DNA from: Larimichthys crocea
Taxonomy: Eukaryota > Chordata > Actinopteri > Sciaenidae
Reading direction: 5' to 3'
DNA length: 64,000 nucleotides
NCBI RefSeq assembly: GCF_000972845.2
Contig: NC_040027.1
Location: 16,926,410 to 16,990,409, forward strand
Part shown: in pieces, positions 1-55,470 of the stretch
Layout of the letters: each line of letters opens with the position of its first letter
Position numbering within the stretch: the first letter of the stretch is position 1
The notes under the pieces: model-generated
The model's database searches: none
What the model saw: the letters and a program-made list of their open reading frames with translations, nothing else
Told to the model about the DNA's origin: nothing
Position numbers and translations under genes: made by a program

Positions 1-376
1 GTGAACTGACATACGCTGGGTTGTCAGACACACGCCACCCTGCCTTGCTGTCTGTCTGTCTAGTGATGATGACACAGGGAGCAGGTGGATAAGTGTATCA
101 GATAAATCTGTGAACAGAGGGGTTGGTTGGTGGCATGATGCTTGTGTGTGTGCAGAGATAACAGCATGTGCGTATTTTCTATTCTTTGTTACTTAGCAGC
201 CCGACAGCCGCATTTGCACAAAAGCTGATTTTGATCTACTTGTGCTAAAAAATAATTATTCCTCAGGGTTTCCGATCTTTACACGTTTGTTTACCTGACT
301 TTGTAGTCTGCTGATGTGTTGTGTAATCTGTGGTCCAAACCTAATTTGGTTTTTCTAACCCTTTATCTCCTTGTAG

Positions 377-31351
<30,975 letters not shown>

Positions 31352-34300
31352 AAAAGACACGACAGAATTTAAAACCTCCCTGTCTGAAGCTCAATCAGAT
31401 GTTGCCACTTACTGCCCTGGAGCTCTCCCAGAGCCACTGCTAGCCACTGCCCTGATGATCCAATGTTGTAAAAGCACAGATAAGACAACAGGCACCACAC
31501 ATTCAGTGCTGTAAATAAATTCATTTCAGTGGAGAGGACACAGTGCTAAACAAATCATACACAAAAAAAGCACCAATGTCCTTATCATTGCAGATATTAT
31601 CAGCCATCCTTTTGATGAACAATACATAGAGTTTTAATCATAGAGCATATATCTACGGAGAGTCACGCCATACAGACAAACACAAACACACACACACACC
31701 TCGTTTGACTGGTTAGGGTGAGAAATATTTTGTAGCCTTTATTTATATTTTGGCTTTCTTTCTCACTTCTCTCTGCCTTTTTACTTTACCCCCCTTTCTA
31801 CTTTGCAGTTCCTCTTGTCCCTTCCTTTCCCTGGCCTGCATCCGCTCAGAGAAGGGGACCGCAAGTGCCAACAAATAATCGCTGAAATATGCCAAGACCA
31901 GCCCTAAGCACAATAGGACCAACTGTCCAACTGACCCATTAACAGCAACAAAACCGGCTGCAAGGCCTCAAACATTCCAGATATTGAGTGGGGGAACACA
32001 TACTGGGAACAAAGCACTATTTAGTTTTATTTACTGCTTTCTTCCAAATTATATTTATATTTAAATATATATCATAATATATGAAGGACATATGTAAAGT
32101 TATATCCAGGATTATTCGAGGGACGTGTGGTAATTGAAAGATTGTCCTTGTCTGTCTTTATGTCCGTCTAACCTGTAACAGAGCACACTGCCTGACACCC
32201 TCAATGCCTTCTGTCTTGTTGACCCTCGTACAGCATGTCTGTGTCCTGTATATAGCGAGTGCATAGAGATCAATCTGATGAAAAGACGTGTGAGAACGAC
32301 GGCGTCTGAGTGTGGATGTAGAATTTTGTGCGAGTGTGTTTGTAAGATGTTCTAATGTTGACCTCATGTAGCCGCCCCGTGTTGCCTGTTACCTGCAAAT
32401 GTAAAATCACAGGAAGCCATCACAAGCAAAGAACATCACACAGGGAGGGGTGGATTAGATTTTCTAAGTGTCTCTTACTTTGGGAAGGATGCGTCTTATA
32501 ACTTAGGATGGTTATTTCCATCTTTTTTGTGTTACTGTAAACATTCCACAGATAGACGCCCCTATACTGGGTGTGTGTTAGAGGTGCACGATAGAAGAAG
32601 AAAAACTACCAGCTCCTTTTCTTCACAAAAGACAACTCGTCAAATCAAAACCTGCATGTAAGAAGATGATAAACAACAACCCTGAGATCCTATTTTTCAA
32701 AAGCAACAACCTCTGACATAAACCAAGCAGGGTGCACCCCAGGGGAGCACAAATCACTAATGATGTACTGCCAATAATCCCTTGGTTTATGAACAAGATG
32801 ATCCCGACTGATGCAGCTGCAGAAACTGTAACCCTGATCACTAATACTCGATAAGTGAGACTGGTGTTAAAGGGTTGCAGATCCAGACTTCACCAGGTCC
32901 AGCGCTGACATTTAAACAAGGGACTACAGTTTAGTAGAGATGTAGTGTGAAGTTTTAGACGCACAGAGGTCTTCAGTGCACCTGTGATAACAGGTTTATG
33001 CTCCGATCTTCTCTTTATGGAATGGCAGGAATCAACACTTCAGTTAAATTATTTCCTTAATCAAAAGTAACTTTCCCTTAATTAAACGTCTATATTCATG
33101 AATGCCTTTTTTTATTGATCGATCGGTTTATCCATCTATAAAGGATATGGTATGTTTGTTGTGCGCAAAAAAGCATCCAGTCGACGAAATGATGACTCGA
33201 AAAAACAAGTTTATTAATGACAGGGTGTTTTTTCCTCTACCCCCAAAGCACTTGATCATAAATGAATACTTTAATAGACCCCCTCCTCTTTTGAACAAGG
33301 TGTAAGAACTGAACTCTATGCATCTAATCTATAAAAATCTATGTGGATGAGTCATTTTTTTTGAAGCAGTCATATAATGTTTACATTGTGGATTATTATT
33401 CTTATTATATCAGCACAAGTGTTTGACTGATATGTTGTAAATGCTGTCTCTATTGTAATGGGCCAAATATCACAGCTGTAGTAGAGCTGATTAGAGACTG
33501 AAATTTTGTTTGTGCAGCTTCTCAGCGCAGAGGAAAATAATCGGGAACAGAGAGATTAATTGTTGTTGATTGGCACTGTAAATAGCTCGGATGTAACAAA
33601 CACATGTCAGACTATGTGAAGTGAAGTTTGCTGCTCTTTTGTAGACTTGAATTTTGCTCTGGGTGACTGGGCGGTTGGGAATTATTATATATATATATGT
33701 GTGTGTGTGGGTGCCCAATCTGGATATGTAGCTATTACTGAAAGATACAGAAAGGCCGTGTCCACACTGGAGATGAATGACAAGCACTTTGCACAAATGT
33801 GATTATTTAATCGGTTCGATTAAGAGCCGAATAAATACACAGCTAGCTTCTGATTTTTATACTGGCATTATATGCCTTCATATAGACTATACAAAGAAAA
33901 ACTACCTATCTAAGTAAACTAAATCTAAACATGTTGTGTCACTCTCTGGTGTGTACAAAGTCTTTCATTCAAGGGGACATCTGCAGTCTTTTAATAACTT
34001 TAAATAACTGTCACATAGCTGGAAATGCCACGAAAAAATATCTTTATTTATTGCTGTTGACAATGATACTTTAGTCGAGAGGATTCCTCCTTCTCCTCCT
34101 CCTCCTCTTTCAGAGTTTGCGTGTTGGGGTATTGGACTGGCATGTGGCACAGGAATGCACACAGAAGTTAAGGGCAAGGATAAATGTTAGAAGCACAATG
34201 AAAAGCACACAGAGACAGACAGACATGCATGATCTGTTCTGTCTAGATGACCAGGCCACACAGACAGACACCTGACACAGTGACGCCGGTCCGGTACTTC

Positions 34301-34618
34301 CAGAAATTGGTGCATGATAGGAACAATAAAACAAAAAGAAAAAAATGTATTGTGCCAGCACGCATAATTATTTGATGTTCGATGCCAATTGTTGTCTCCT
34401 TTATTTTGATATTTTCATTATTGTTTTCTATTTTTCAAATGTTTGTGAATATATAAATATGTATTACTGATGATGTGTAGTGGTACAAAGTACTCGCATG
34501 AGAATTTTTTTATACACGAGATGTTTCTAATTTTTTGGGTTTTTTTTATTCTGGTTGTTCTTATTGGGGGTCGAGGTTACTGGGACTGCAGTCTCATTGT
34601 GTTTCTGCTTCCAATAAA
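31352..34618 (+). other. unc13a: unc13a 3' untranslated region
   Basis: About 3.3 kb of non-coding, partly AT-rich sequence follows the stop. I see no other gene in it. It contains a short CA run near 31686 and a TA/TG run near 33685. The likely end is set by AATAAA at 34613-34618, just short of the convergent myosin gene. Long 3' UTRs are usual for neuronal UNC13A. The boundary is inferred. Confidence 0.6.
34613..34618 (+). terminator. Polyadenylation signal, unc13a
   Basis: A canonical AATAAA preceded by a T-rich stretch. It is the last one on this strand before the facing myosin gene stop at 34929. Earlier AATAAA-like hexamers near 31514 and 34323 could give shorter 3' UTRs. Confidence 0.55.
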
Positions 34619-34928
34619 ATATGAAAAAAAAGAAGCTTCATCTCGTTTCTTGTTTGTCATACTGAGATCTTTTGACACCTACTTTTAACTTTATCCAAAT
34701 CTTTCCTACCTTTTTTTAGAAGAGACTTTATATTCCTGCTCTCCATTGGCATTCATACCGTTTTAAACTCAATCCACTAATAATTAACAGATTAAAAATC
34801 AAAAAATTAAGTAGTGTAATAATCTGAGAGAGGAGTTAAATACCTCCTGGAAGTTATTTAAATTTCAAAGGACTAAATTCAGCAGGTAAGGAGTTAAAGT
34901 CGTATATTTGCTCTGAAGAGACCTTTTT
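34619..34928. other. Convergent intergenic spacer between unc13a and class V myosin
   Basis: About 310 bp of AT-rich DNA lies between the unc13a polyadenylation signal and the myosin stop codon. It must also hold the short 3' UTR of the myosin gene. No coding sequence or repeat was recognised. Confidence 0.5.
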
Positions 34929-47392
<12,464 letters not shown>

Positions 47393-49700
47393 CTTAACTG
47401 GGTTAAAGCACTCAGGAAGACATGTTTTATTTAAAACAAAAGGGGTAACATCTAGATGAACAGTCTGTATCCTTCACACTTCTGCACAAGAGCCACTTTG
47501 TGTCCCGGTGACAGTATTTTGCACTTTGTCCAGGCTCACACAGAGGCATGAGGACTGTCAAGTTAACTGTTAATCTGTGGGAGTATATACAGTGATTGGA
47601 TGGAGAGGTTTCCCCATGTGAATGTGCAGAGTTTGAATCATCACTGCCGGGCAAAGTGATCCAAATACAGGTTTAACCACAGTTATGAATGCAAATGTAT
47701 ACAGGATTTTCAGTACTTTTAAAAATAAAAAAAGAGACACAGTAGCAAAGCAGTTCATGACATACCAACTCATTTTAATAAGTAATACAATCAAATTCAT
47801 TTCAGCAATCAAAATGCTGATATAGAGAGGGGAATTTCATGATTTGGGCAGGAATCATTATTTACCATCAAACCTTGACAAACAATAAAAAAATCATTAT
47901 TCATCAGATAATAAATGAAAAGACATTAAAACTCAATCTGAAATTGTAATTTGCTGTGTCACTGATTTTGTGCGTGGGTATCCGAGGAGGCAGCATGTGT
48001 GTGGTAACATTGACACATTAAAAAAAAAAAAGAAAGTGGACTGAAGCTGTGAAGGAAACAAAGCCTTGGCACTAAACAGCAATGTTTCATAACATCAGTA
48101 AGCACCTATTTGGATGATGATGAGTTAAAAACAGTAATAACTGTACAATAGAAAGAGGTTTCAAGTCATTTCTTTCCCATTGTGCTCAGCCCCATCACGT
48201 GTACCTTTTTACTTTTCTCATCTTTACTTGTACGACAGCAGAGCTAATAAAATCGCTTACAGTAAAATACAAAGCAGACTTTAGTCACACACAAGTAAAC
48301 CTACACCGTCTCCCAAATGACATGTCTCCTCTTTGGTCAATACTGACTCACAGGATAACACACCTGACAACATAGAAAATATTTCCTTGAAATTTCAGCA
48401 AGAAAAACTCGACCTTGTCCCCCTTTAAGGGGATTCAAACTACACCATCTGCATTAGTAACACAGCCGCCTGGCAGGTTGGCACCGGAGCAGATTTAAAT
48501 GAGCTGAACTTGGTTTGGATAAATCACATGATCTGGTTCCACTAAAAAATAGACGGTTTGTGTGTGTTTTTATGTCAGAGTGCTCATGGAGTGCATCATG
48601 AAATTCAAGAAAGAGACATGTCAAAAATACAAAACATTCATTTCCAACCCACACACACACACAAAAAGCACCCAGCTCGACCTTTTGCTGACACAAAATG
48701 TTTGGATTTGACATGATTGTCACAAAAAATACATACCTATTCAAAGTAAAAAAAAAAATACACTCATCACCGAACACTGAAATTGACAAATGTAGATAAG
48801 TTACTTTTAATATTTGCAAGTTCATTTGATGTCATTTTTCTTTTCTTTTTTTTAAAATATTTTAAAATGTCTGTGTCATCTCAAAAAAACAAAAATCAAC
48901 TGAGCTTAGAAATACATTGAGCGATTTAATTGGTGTTGAAGTCAAGGAGTCCCATCCGGTGGATGAATTTGAGACTCCCAAGTGTTCCCACGGAGGGGAG
49001 ACAGTTCTTTAGGTTGAGTGGGACCGATGTAAGTAAGGTTAAAGTTTAAAGTTGGACGCACATACAACGGGAGAGTTCATAAGGGCTGGACTGCTGTAGG
49101 GCTCCTACTGTTCATGGTCGTGTGTGCAGGCGTTGAACAAAATCATCCGGACTTTACAAAAGCCTGCAAGAGGACAGATTTGACAATTAGACAGAGTTCC
49201 CACAACTTCTTAAACATCAAAGCTAAGGGTTTTGACTTTCCAGGCCCAACTTACTCACAGTTAAGGACCTAACACAGCAGAGTTTGACTTATATCAAGAT
49301 AAATTACTGTTATGACATTCCTGTATAAAATATATAAATTCAAGCACTTTCAATATCTCATATTTGTCCATTTTGAAAAACTTTCAAGGTCCTGATTTCC
49401 CCCCTCAAATTCACAAAGTTTCAAGGTTTCAAGGACCTGTGTAAGCCATGATTAGAAAACATATGCTAGTTTTTTTTTTGATTGCATGGTTGCATATGTC
49501 CAAAATTTAAGGTTTGCAACAAACTAACAAGATCCTTTATTTTATGTTTGCAAATTGACTTTACCATTAAAACCATGAGTAGATTAAGTCATGAGTTACT
49601 TAGTTTCTGTGTAAACCAAAGGGTGGATCATTCATCGTCTAGCTCGTATGTCCTTTAAAAATCCGCTAATAAGCCTAAATTGTCTCTTAACCAACCTGTG
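47393..49700. other. Region between myosin start and mbd3 stop (myosin promoter/5' end and mbd3 3' UTR)
   Basis: About 2.3 kb with no coding exon recognised. The right part is expected to be mbd3 3' UTR (minus strand) and the left part the myosin promoter and 5' UTR. TTTATT at 49536-49541 is an AATAAA on the minus strand about 160 nt past the mbd3 stop; the AT-rich DNA from 47700 to 49530 could belong to a longer 3' UTR. No CpG-rich promoter is obvious next to the myosin start. Confidence 0.45.
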
Positions 49701-52700
49701 CTATACGCTCTCCATATCTTCACTGCCGTTGCCCTCCTCCTTCAGAGCCTCTCCTTCGTTGGCAGCCTCCTCGACGTGGGCCAACATATCAGCCATCAGT
49801 GCCTCCTCCAGCCTTTTCCTCACACTGTACACCAGCTCCTCCTGTTTCCTACACATGAACACAACAGGAAGCTGTTACAGTTGGCAGTTACAGCTGCCTA
49901 TAACAGCCACTGAATCAGCACACAACAGATGGCGTGTTTTTACAGGGTCACTTATGGACTGTAGGACTTCTGAACAGACTCAACTAGGTTATCTTTGGGC
50001 GGATCAAGGATGACAAAAGATTTCAAGGCCATTTCTAATTTTGAAGACTTTGCCCTTTTACAGTCCTTATGGTGTTTCTGCATTGAGAAGTAAACCGATA
50101 TCTCATGAAGTGATAAAATCATATGACATTATTCACAGGGCCTGAGCTGTTATTTCCTGTTTTTAAAAACACACTGATAGCAATCTGAGAATATTCACAG
50201 GCACATACAGAGAGATATGTTTTGCTCAAAGCCAAAAGCGGTGAAAACTTTAAATGACGAGCAGAAACTGCATTTTTTTCCTCCAGCAATTAACAACCAA
50301 GATCCAGCGCGGTGAAAAACAGAAACGCGTGATGCATGTGCGGAGGAGTTCTGTGTTCGCCCACCTGATGTCCTCGTCGGTGACTATGAAGGCTTTGCAC
50401 AGAGGCTGCGCCGTGTTGAGCCACACTCCTGGGTTCTTCTCCACGGCCGCAGACAGCTGGCCGGTGATGGGAGCAGCGCTGGTGTGCAGAGCGCTCGCGA
50501 TAGCCGACAGGAGAGTCTTGTCTGTGCAGCCTGGACCAACGCCTGAGGGACCAACCAGATAGTTTTAAGATGTTTTAGAAGAAACTTCAAAGCTTCAGCT
50601 GCATTAAGTTTTGGTTATATCTAATGAAAATAAAACTGACATGATAAAGTAAACATAACAAAATACAAACTTTCTATTTTGTCTGAAGAATTCATGTTTA
50701 ACTTAAACTGTATATTACCTTGCAGGCCTTTAGGCAGTTCCATTGTTTTCACCAGCTCCTCTGCAATGTCATAAGCATTAAGACCACTGAGTTTCTTCTC
50801 CCAAAATAACTGTAGACAAAAGAAGACAGTAACATTAGCTGCAGGCACATTTCAAATCCAAAATGAAAAACATGCTGCAGCCTCCAAAAGAACAAACTCA
50901 AGTCTGGTTCATCCAGTTTCTAAAAGTAACAGCATATCAGATAACATGCGTTTCAGGTTTTATATGAGGCGGAGTGTGTTCACCTGTCTGGGCTGGTCGA
51001 CGGCTTTCTGGGGATCCGTCTTCACTCTGTTGGTCGGGTGGTTGGTAACCTTGGTAACGGGCTGCTTAAAAATGGAGGCTGTCTGTCTGACAGGGAGCGA
51101 TGTGTTCAAGTCAGGTTTGCCCTGAAAAAGATCAAAACACACAGGGAGGATAAGCAGAGGATGGATGAGGAGATTTTCTACAGAACTGTTGATTACAACC
51201 AATACATACAATACCCAATTATTAATTTACACCTTTTTATACTAGACTCATCTGAGTCTTTAGTGCCAATCATTTCCATAAAAGATGCCCCTACGTTAGA
51301 GCGTCTGCTCCCAGCGCTGATGTGTAGCAGAATTTTAATACAAAGCACCTGTTGAACAGCTTTTTTTATCTAATCTAACCTTACTGAACATTTATATCTA
51401 TATTTTATGGATATGTAGTTAATTATCTATAGTAATTAAACAATATAAGATGATGCCTTGTGCCTACATTGTTGAAGATGCAACAAAACTCTCACTTATA
51501 CCGAAGCAAAAGAAATGACTCTAGTCTGCATTTAATGTTTACTGCTACTTTACTTGCATTGCTCGATCTATTAACTCATCACCACACAGTTAGTGTTCTC
51601 GTAATAAATATATTGTCCAGGCCACCATCAGGTCATCGTGAGCCTGTTTGCCTCACCTTGTTCTGGTTGTCGTCGTCGTAATTTGACAAACATGTGCCTA
51701 CGTTGGACTGAAGATGCAACCAAACTCCCACCTTTACTGAAGCAGAACAAGTGACTCTAGTCTGTTTATGTGAGGCTGCTCCTCTTGCATTAACTCATCA
51801 CCACACAGTTAGTGGGCCACCATCAGGTCATCATGAGCCTGTTTGTCCTCACCTTGTTCTGGTTGTTGTTATCGTAGCGCAGTCTCTGTCGGTTCTTGTT
51901 CAGCTTGCTCATCAGCATCTTCCCCGTGCGGAAATCAAAGGAGCTGAGGTCCATCTGGTTACCAAGGTAACGGGCTAGCTGAGGCTTGCTCCGAAACTTC
52001 TTCCCAGATGGACTGATGGGGAGGGCGAGAGACACGAGAAAACCACAACAATAATTACCAAAAAAATACATATATATTTAAAAGAAAGAAGAAAGAAAAG
52101 GTCAGACCAAAAGACAAAGATAAACAAAACAGACGGGTCACACTTGGAAAAACACGGAAAATAAATGACAAAAACAATCACCACAACATGCAACAAGTCA
52201 AAAGCAAACAGCAGCAGAGCACATTCAAGTGGCAATGACACTGAAATCACATTACTCTGTGAAATGGATGCAATCTTTGATGACTCTTAACCTAAACCCT
52301 GTCAACTATGACAAGCTGCACACATTGTAGTACACGGAAGTAGATATGACTAAATAAATAAATAAAAAACATACTCCACAACCTTTAAAAAGGAACCGGT
52401 GAACACGATGTAAACATGTATATTAACCAAAATGTTTCTGAATGGAAACATTGTGAATCCACTTGTGGAAAGAAACAACAACAACATCTTTTTTAAGCCT
52501 GAGAGCAATGAACCAACAAAAAGGAACAACTGTGGGTGGATTACGTGCTAGTAACTCATGCAAATGTGTCTTACATCACACACCACAGTCAACACCAGTA
52601 AGGATTGTACAGTTAGCCTACCACAGACTATACAACCGACCCGCCTCCCCCCTCTCTTGCCTCTGCTCCTCATCTTGCTCTTCTCCTCTGCTAAATGAAA

Positions 52701-53180
52701 ACAAAACCTTGGCGTTGTTGTTGTGTTCACTTCAATGGGAAATAAAAAGAGTATTAACTTGAAAAGACACTGAGTTTTATTCAGAGAAAAAAAAACAACA
52801 AAAAAAAACAAGCGAGCTGCTGTAAGTACTAGCTTTCTTTCTTATGCAAACACTTGTGAGAGGAGCTGGCCTTGTTGCCCTACTTGCTTGCTGGCTGTCC
52901 CCCTCCTCCTCCTCCTCCTCCTCCTCCCTTCACTTCCCACCTCAAACTTTACACCGACCACCGTCCCTCCTTTTTCTTTTTTTCCTTCTTTAAAAAAATC
53001 ACACTCCTGTCTCTTTCCGTCCGCAAACTCGCAGCTAGTAAGTTTTTGCAAGCCCTCGTTCGTTTAGTACCTAAAATAATAGACATCGCTTTTTCCAGCT
53101 GACAAACCCGACTTTCTGGTCACTTCTTCCATTTTCCAGCCCTTGGGGAGAGCAGTGCAATCCCACCTTTTCTTCTCCAT
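49701..53180 (-). CDS. mbd3: Methyl-CpG-binding domain protein 3 (NuRD subunit), complete
   Basis: Core subunit of the Mi-2/NuRD nucleosome-remodelling deacetylase. Exons in transcript order: 53180-53071, 52012-51853, 51121-50984, 50809-50719, 50542-50365, 49848-49701; total 825 nt (274 residues plus stop). The MBD fold starts at residue 1 (MEKKRWDCTALPKGWKMEE) and continues with GLSAGKSDVYYFSPSGKKF and KPQLARYLGNQMDLSSFDF. The MBD2/3 linker contains RQTASIFKQPVTKVTNHP, and the C-terminal coiled coil for GATAD2/p66 binding is KQEELVYSVRKRLEEALMAD. The short N-terminus and QKAVDQPRQLFWEKKLSGLN identify MBD3 rather than MBD2. Residues 30 and 34 are Lys and Tyr, unlike mammalian MBD3. The C-terminus (GNGSEDMESV) lacks the long Glu run of human MBD3. 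Confidence 0.95.
51462..51885. repeat. Tandem duplication in mbd3 intron including the end of an mbd3 exon
   Basis: The segment from about 51462 to 51680 is repeated, diverged, at about 51698-51885. Shared landmarks include GACTCTAGTCTG, AACTCATCACCACACAGTTA, CCACCATCAGGTCAT and CACCTTGTTCTGGTTGT. The right copy overlaps the true end and donor of mbd3 exon 51853-52012. The left copy keeps about 25 nt of exon-like sequence and a GT donor (minus strand) near 51654, so it is a fossil exon end. Confidence 0.8.
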
Positions 53181-53560
53181 TTCCCACGCGAGTAGCCTAT
53201 AAATCCACTAAAAGTTAACAACCAGATTAGATTTAAGGTTTAAATGTGTCGATTATTTTTTTTGTTGTTGTTGTTTGGATGGCAGGCCTATCGCTTCTTA
53301 CGCTTTTGTTTCGACCATATTACAACATGCGCCCTCAGTAATGGGATCTCCCTGCTAACAACATCTCGTCTCTTTGTCGTCGCGCAGTATCGCTCCGCCG
53401 CCGCCGCGGACCTCGGCCTCATCACTACCTGCCCGTCTTGTCTGTCTTCGCCGGGGCACGAGGGCTACATCCGCACGGATAACATAGGACAGCGCGCGCG
53501 CGCGCGCGTGTGCGGCTGCCGTCCGTACACACACACACACGCGAGACAGGAAGTTCGAAC
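53181..53560 (-). promoter_or_regulatory. mbd3 CpG-rich upstream region
   Basis: Upstream of the mbd3 start, 53380-53530 is locally rich in CpG (many cg dinucleotides and a 17-bp pure GC/CG alternation at about 53492-53508), in contrast with the AT-rich flanks. This is the expected picture for a housekeeping chromatin-gene promoter. No TATA box was recognised. The transcription start is not determinable from sequence alone. Confidence 0.5.
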
Positions 53561-54366
53561 TTTCCGACTTCAGGGTAAAAGCACAAATTTGTTTATAATC
53601 ACTTTAAAGAAGTTTCAAATCAAGCTCTATGTTACATTAAATTCAGTGAATAAATAATTAATGAATTAAATAATACAAATGTTTGGCTGAGAAATGAAGC
53701 CAAAAAGCGCAAGTGCTAAAAAACTGTAATCCCCGAGTGGTCGCTTGAGGCAAGTGACTCAATCTTAATAGCTAATTTCCCCGTTCATGACAACTATACT
53801 GTTTTTTTGTTAGTTTTTTTTTTTTTTTTTAACTCACCCGTTAACAGCATTGCGGGTTTGACTGCTTATTAGAGCACCCACACTTCATACGAAGCAGCAC
53901 AGCCAGGGGCGCCACCAGGAATTTTGGGCCCCTTGACAAAAAAATCAAATTGGGCCCCCTCTGCACATCTATTTTTGGCCCCTGTCAGTCGTGGGCCCTT
54001 GGAATTGTCCTAACTTTTCCCCCCTATACGGCGGCCCTGAGCACAGCCAACACGACGGCGGCCAGCACAGCATATTTTCGGCTTTAAAATGGGTCCAGCA
54101 ATTTTTTAATGTACAAATGAATGTACATTTTCTAAATTGCCTTAAATAATGCTAATATTACTGGGATAACAGAAAACAGAAATACAGAGTCAAAGTCATT
54201 AAAAACAATCAAATATTACAATGGAATTACATTTCAAAAACATCTTTTAAAAAGTCATCAGTTAGACATATTTTCAAATGTTGGAAGTCAATTAAATATT
54301 TAATATTGATACGTGTTCAATGATCAAACTCAAAGGAAAGTTCATTCTTGAAAAGTAGTTTGACAA
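53561..54366. other. Intergenic, dispersed repeat fragment, no gene seen
   Basis: AT-rich sequence upstream of mbd3. At about 53893-54045 is a G/C-rich stretch (GGGCGCCACCAGGAATTTTG, then repeated GGGCCCC) that looks like a dispersed repeat common in fish assemblies. No exon was recognised. Confidence 0.4.
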
Positions 54367-55030
54367 AATCTTTACTCTCTACTCTGCAGCCCGAGTACTA
54401 ACAAAGACCAGACAGAGGGCACACATAACCCCTGTTTTTAAAAGCCTTGCACTGGTTACCCGTTAGTTTTAGAATTGAGTTTAAGATTCTCTTATTGGTT
54501 TTTAAATCACTGAATGGCCTGGCACTGGCAGAAGTATGTACCAAGCAGGTCCCTCAGATCCTCGGCATCTGGACTAGTTGTCCCCAGAACCTCCACAAAG
54601 AAGTTTGGTGAGGCCCCCTGGAACAGCCTGCCTATGGATCTGAGGGACTGCACCTCTGTAGACATTTTTAAAAAAACAACTTAAGACATACCTTTTTAGC
54701 CTGGCTTTTACCTAAGGTGCCTGGCCATACACTGCTGAGTTTTTATGTCCCGATCATTCCCTGTTACTTTTAGCTCTGGTGCTTATTTACTGTACAGGTC
54801 TTATCTACTTTTACTGCACTTGTTCTTAAATTATGCTTTTTACCCTATAGGTCTTAATTTTTCTTCTTATTTGTTTTATTTATGTTGTAGTTTTATGCTT
54901 TTTACTTTTCTTCTAATTTCTCAGTTTTTCATGCAACTGCTCTGTTGTTGTCTATTTCTGTTTTACTCTGCTCTGTGAAGCTACAATTCTGTATGAAAGG
55001 TGCTATATAAATAAATGAAGTTGAAGTTGA
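54367..55030 (+). mobile_element. Non-LTR retrotransposon (LINE) 3' fragment
   Basis: A decayed C-terminal reverse-transcriptase ORF tail. In broken frames one reads the typical series leu-His-Trp-leu-Pro-Val, FKILLLVFKSLNGLA, then a W-N-S-L-P-type motif, then ...T-F-K-(x)n-LKTYLF. It ends in a 3' tail GGTGCTATATAAATAAA, typical of teleost LINEs of the L2/Rex1 type. The 5' part is missing, as in 5'-truncated insertions. The exact family is not assigned. Confidence 0.7.
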
Positions 55031-55135
55031 AAATAAATTAAAGGTCCAGCGTAGTTACTGATTGCAAGCAACTGAATATCATTCGCCTCACCATCCCCTT
55101 CCAAAGACGAGTGAAAAACACTAAAAGGTCCAATC

Positions 55136-55470
55136 TTTATTATTTATATTATGGTCACTTACTTTTGTAATATTATTTATATTACGGTCACTTTCCTTTG
55201 CAATATTTCTTACACTATGGTCACTTTACATTACAATACCTTTATATATCATGCCACTTCCATCCTCAGTACTTATCTGTTTTGAATGTTTGATTGTTTT
55301 TCGTGTTTATTGTGTAGGTTTATAGATATTTCTGTCTATTTAATTTCTGTGGGTTTTTGCCCTTTTATTTGATTCTACTTTTGAAGTGCACATTACACTT
55401 TCGGCTGCTGTAACAAGTGAATTTCCCCGTTGTGGGATAAATAAAGTATAATCTAATCTAATCTAATCTA
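55136..55470 (+). mobile_element. Retroelement-like 3' tail with (TCTAA)n end
   Basis: Three diverged copies of an about 38-bp unit containing TATGGTCACTT open the segment. It ends in GAATTTCCCCGTTGTGGGAT, ATAAAGTATAA and a TCTAA repeat. That closing sequence is a common 3' end of teleost LINE/SINE insertions (recall). The family is unassigned. Confidence 0.5.

Noticed and set aside
49701..53180. Calling this gene MBD2 because of the KSDVYYFSPSGKK sequence
   Set aside because: It lacks the long MBD2 N-terminus; the linker and C-terminal parts (QKAVDQPRQ, KLSGLNAYDIAEEL, GCTDKTLL) are MBD3-type, and UQCR11 is the next gene as in human MBD3.
53244..53657. 137-codon plus-strand frame upstream of mbd3
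   Set aside because: It spans the CG and CA repeats of the promoter region and shows no family resemblance.
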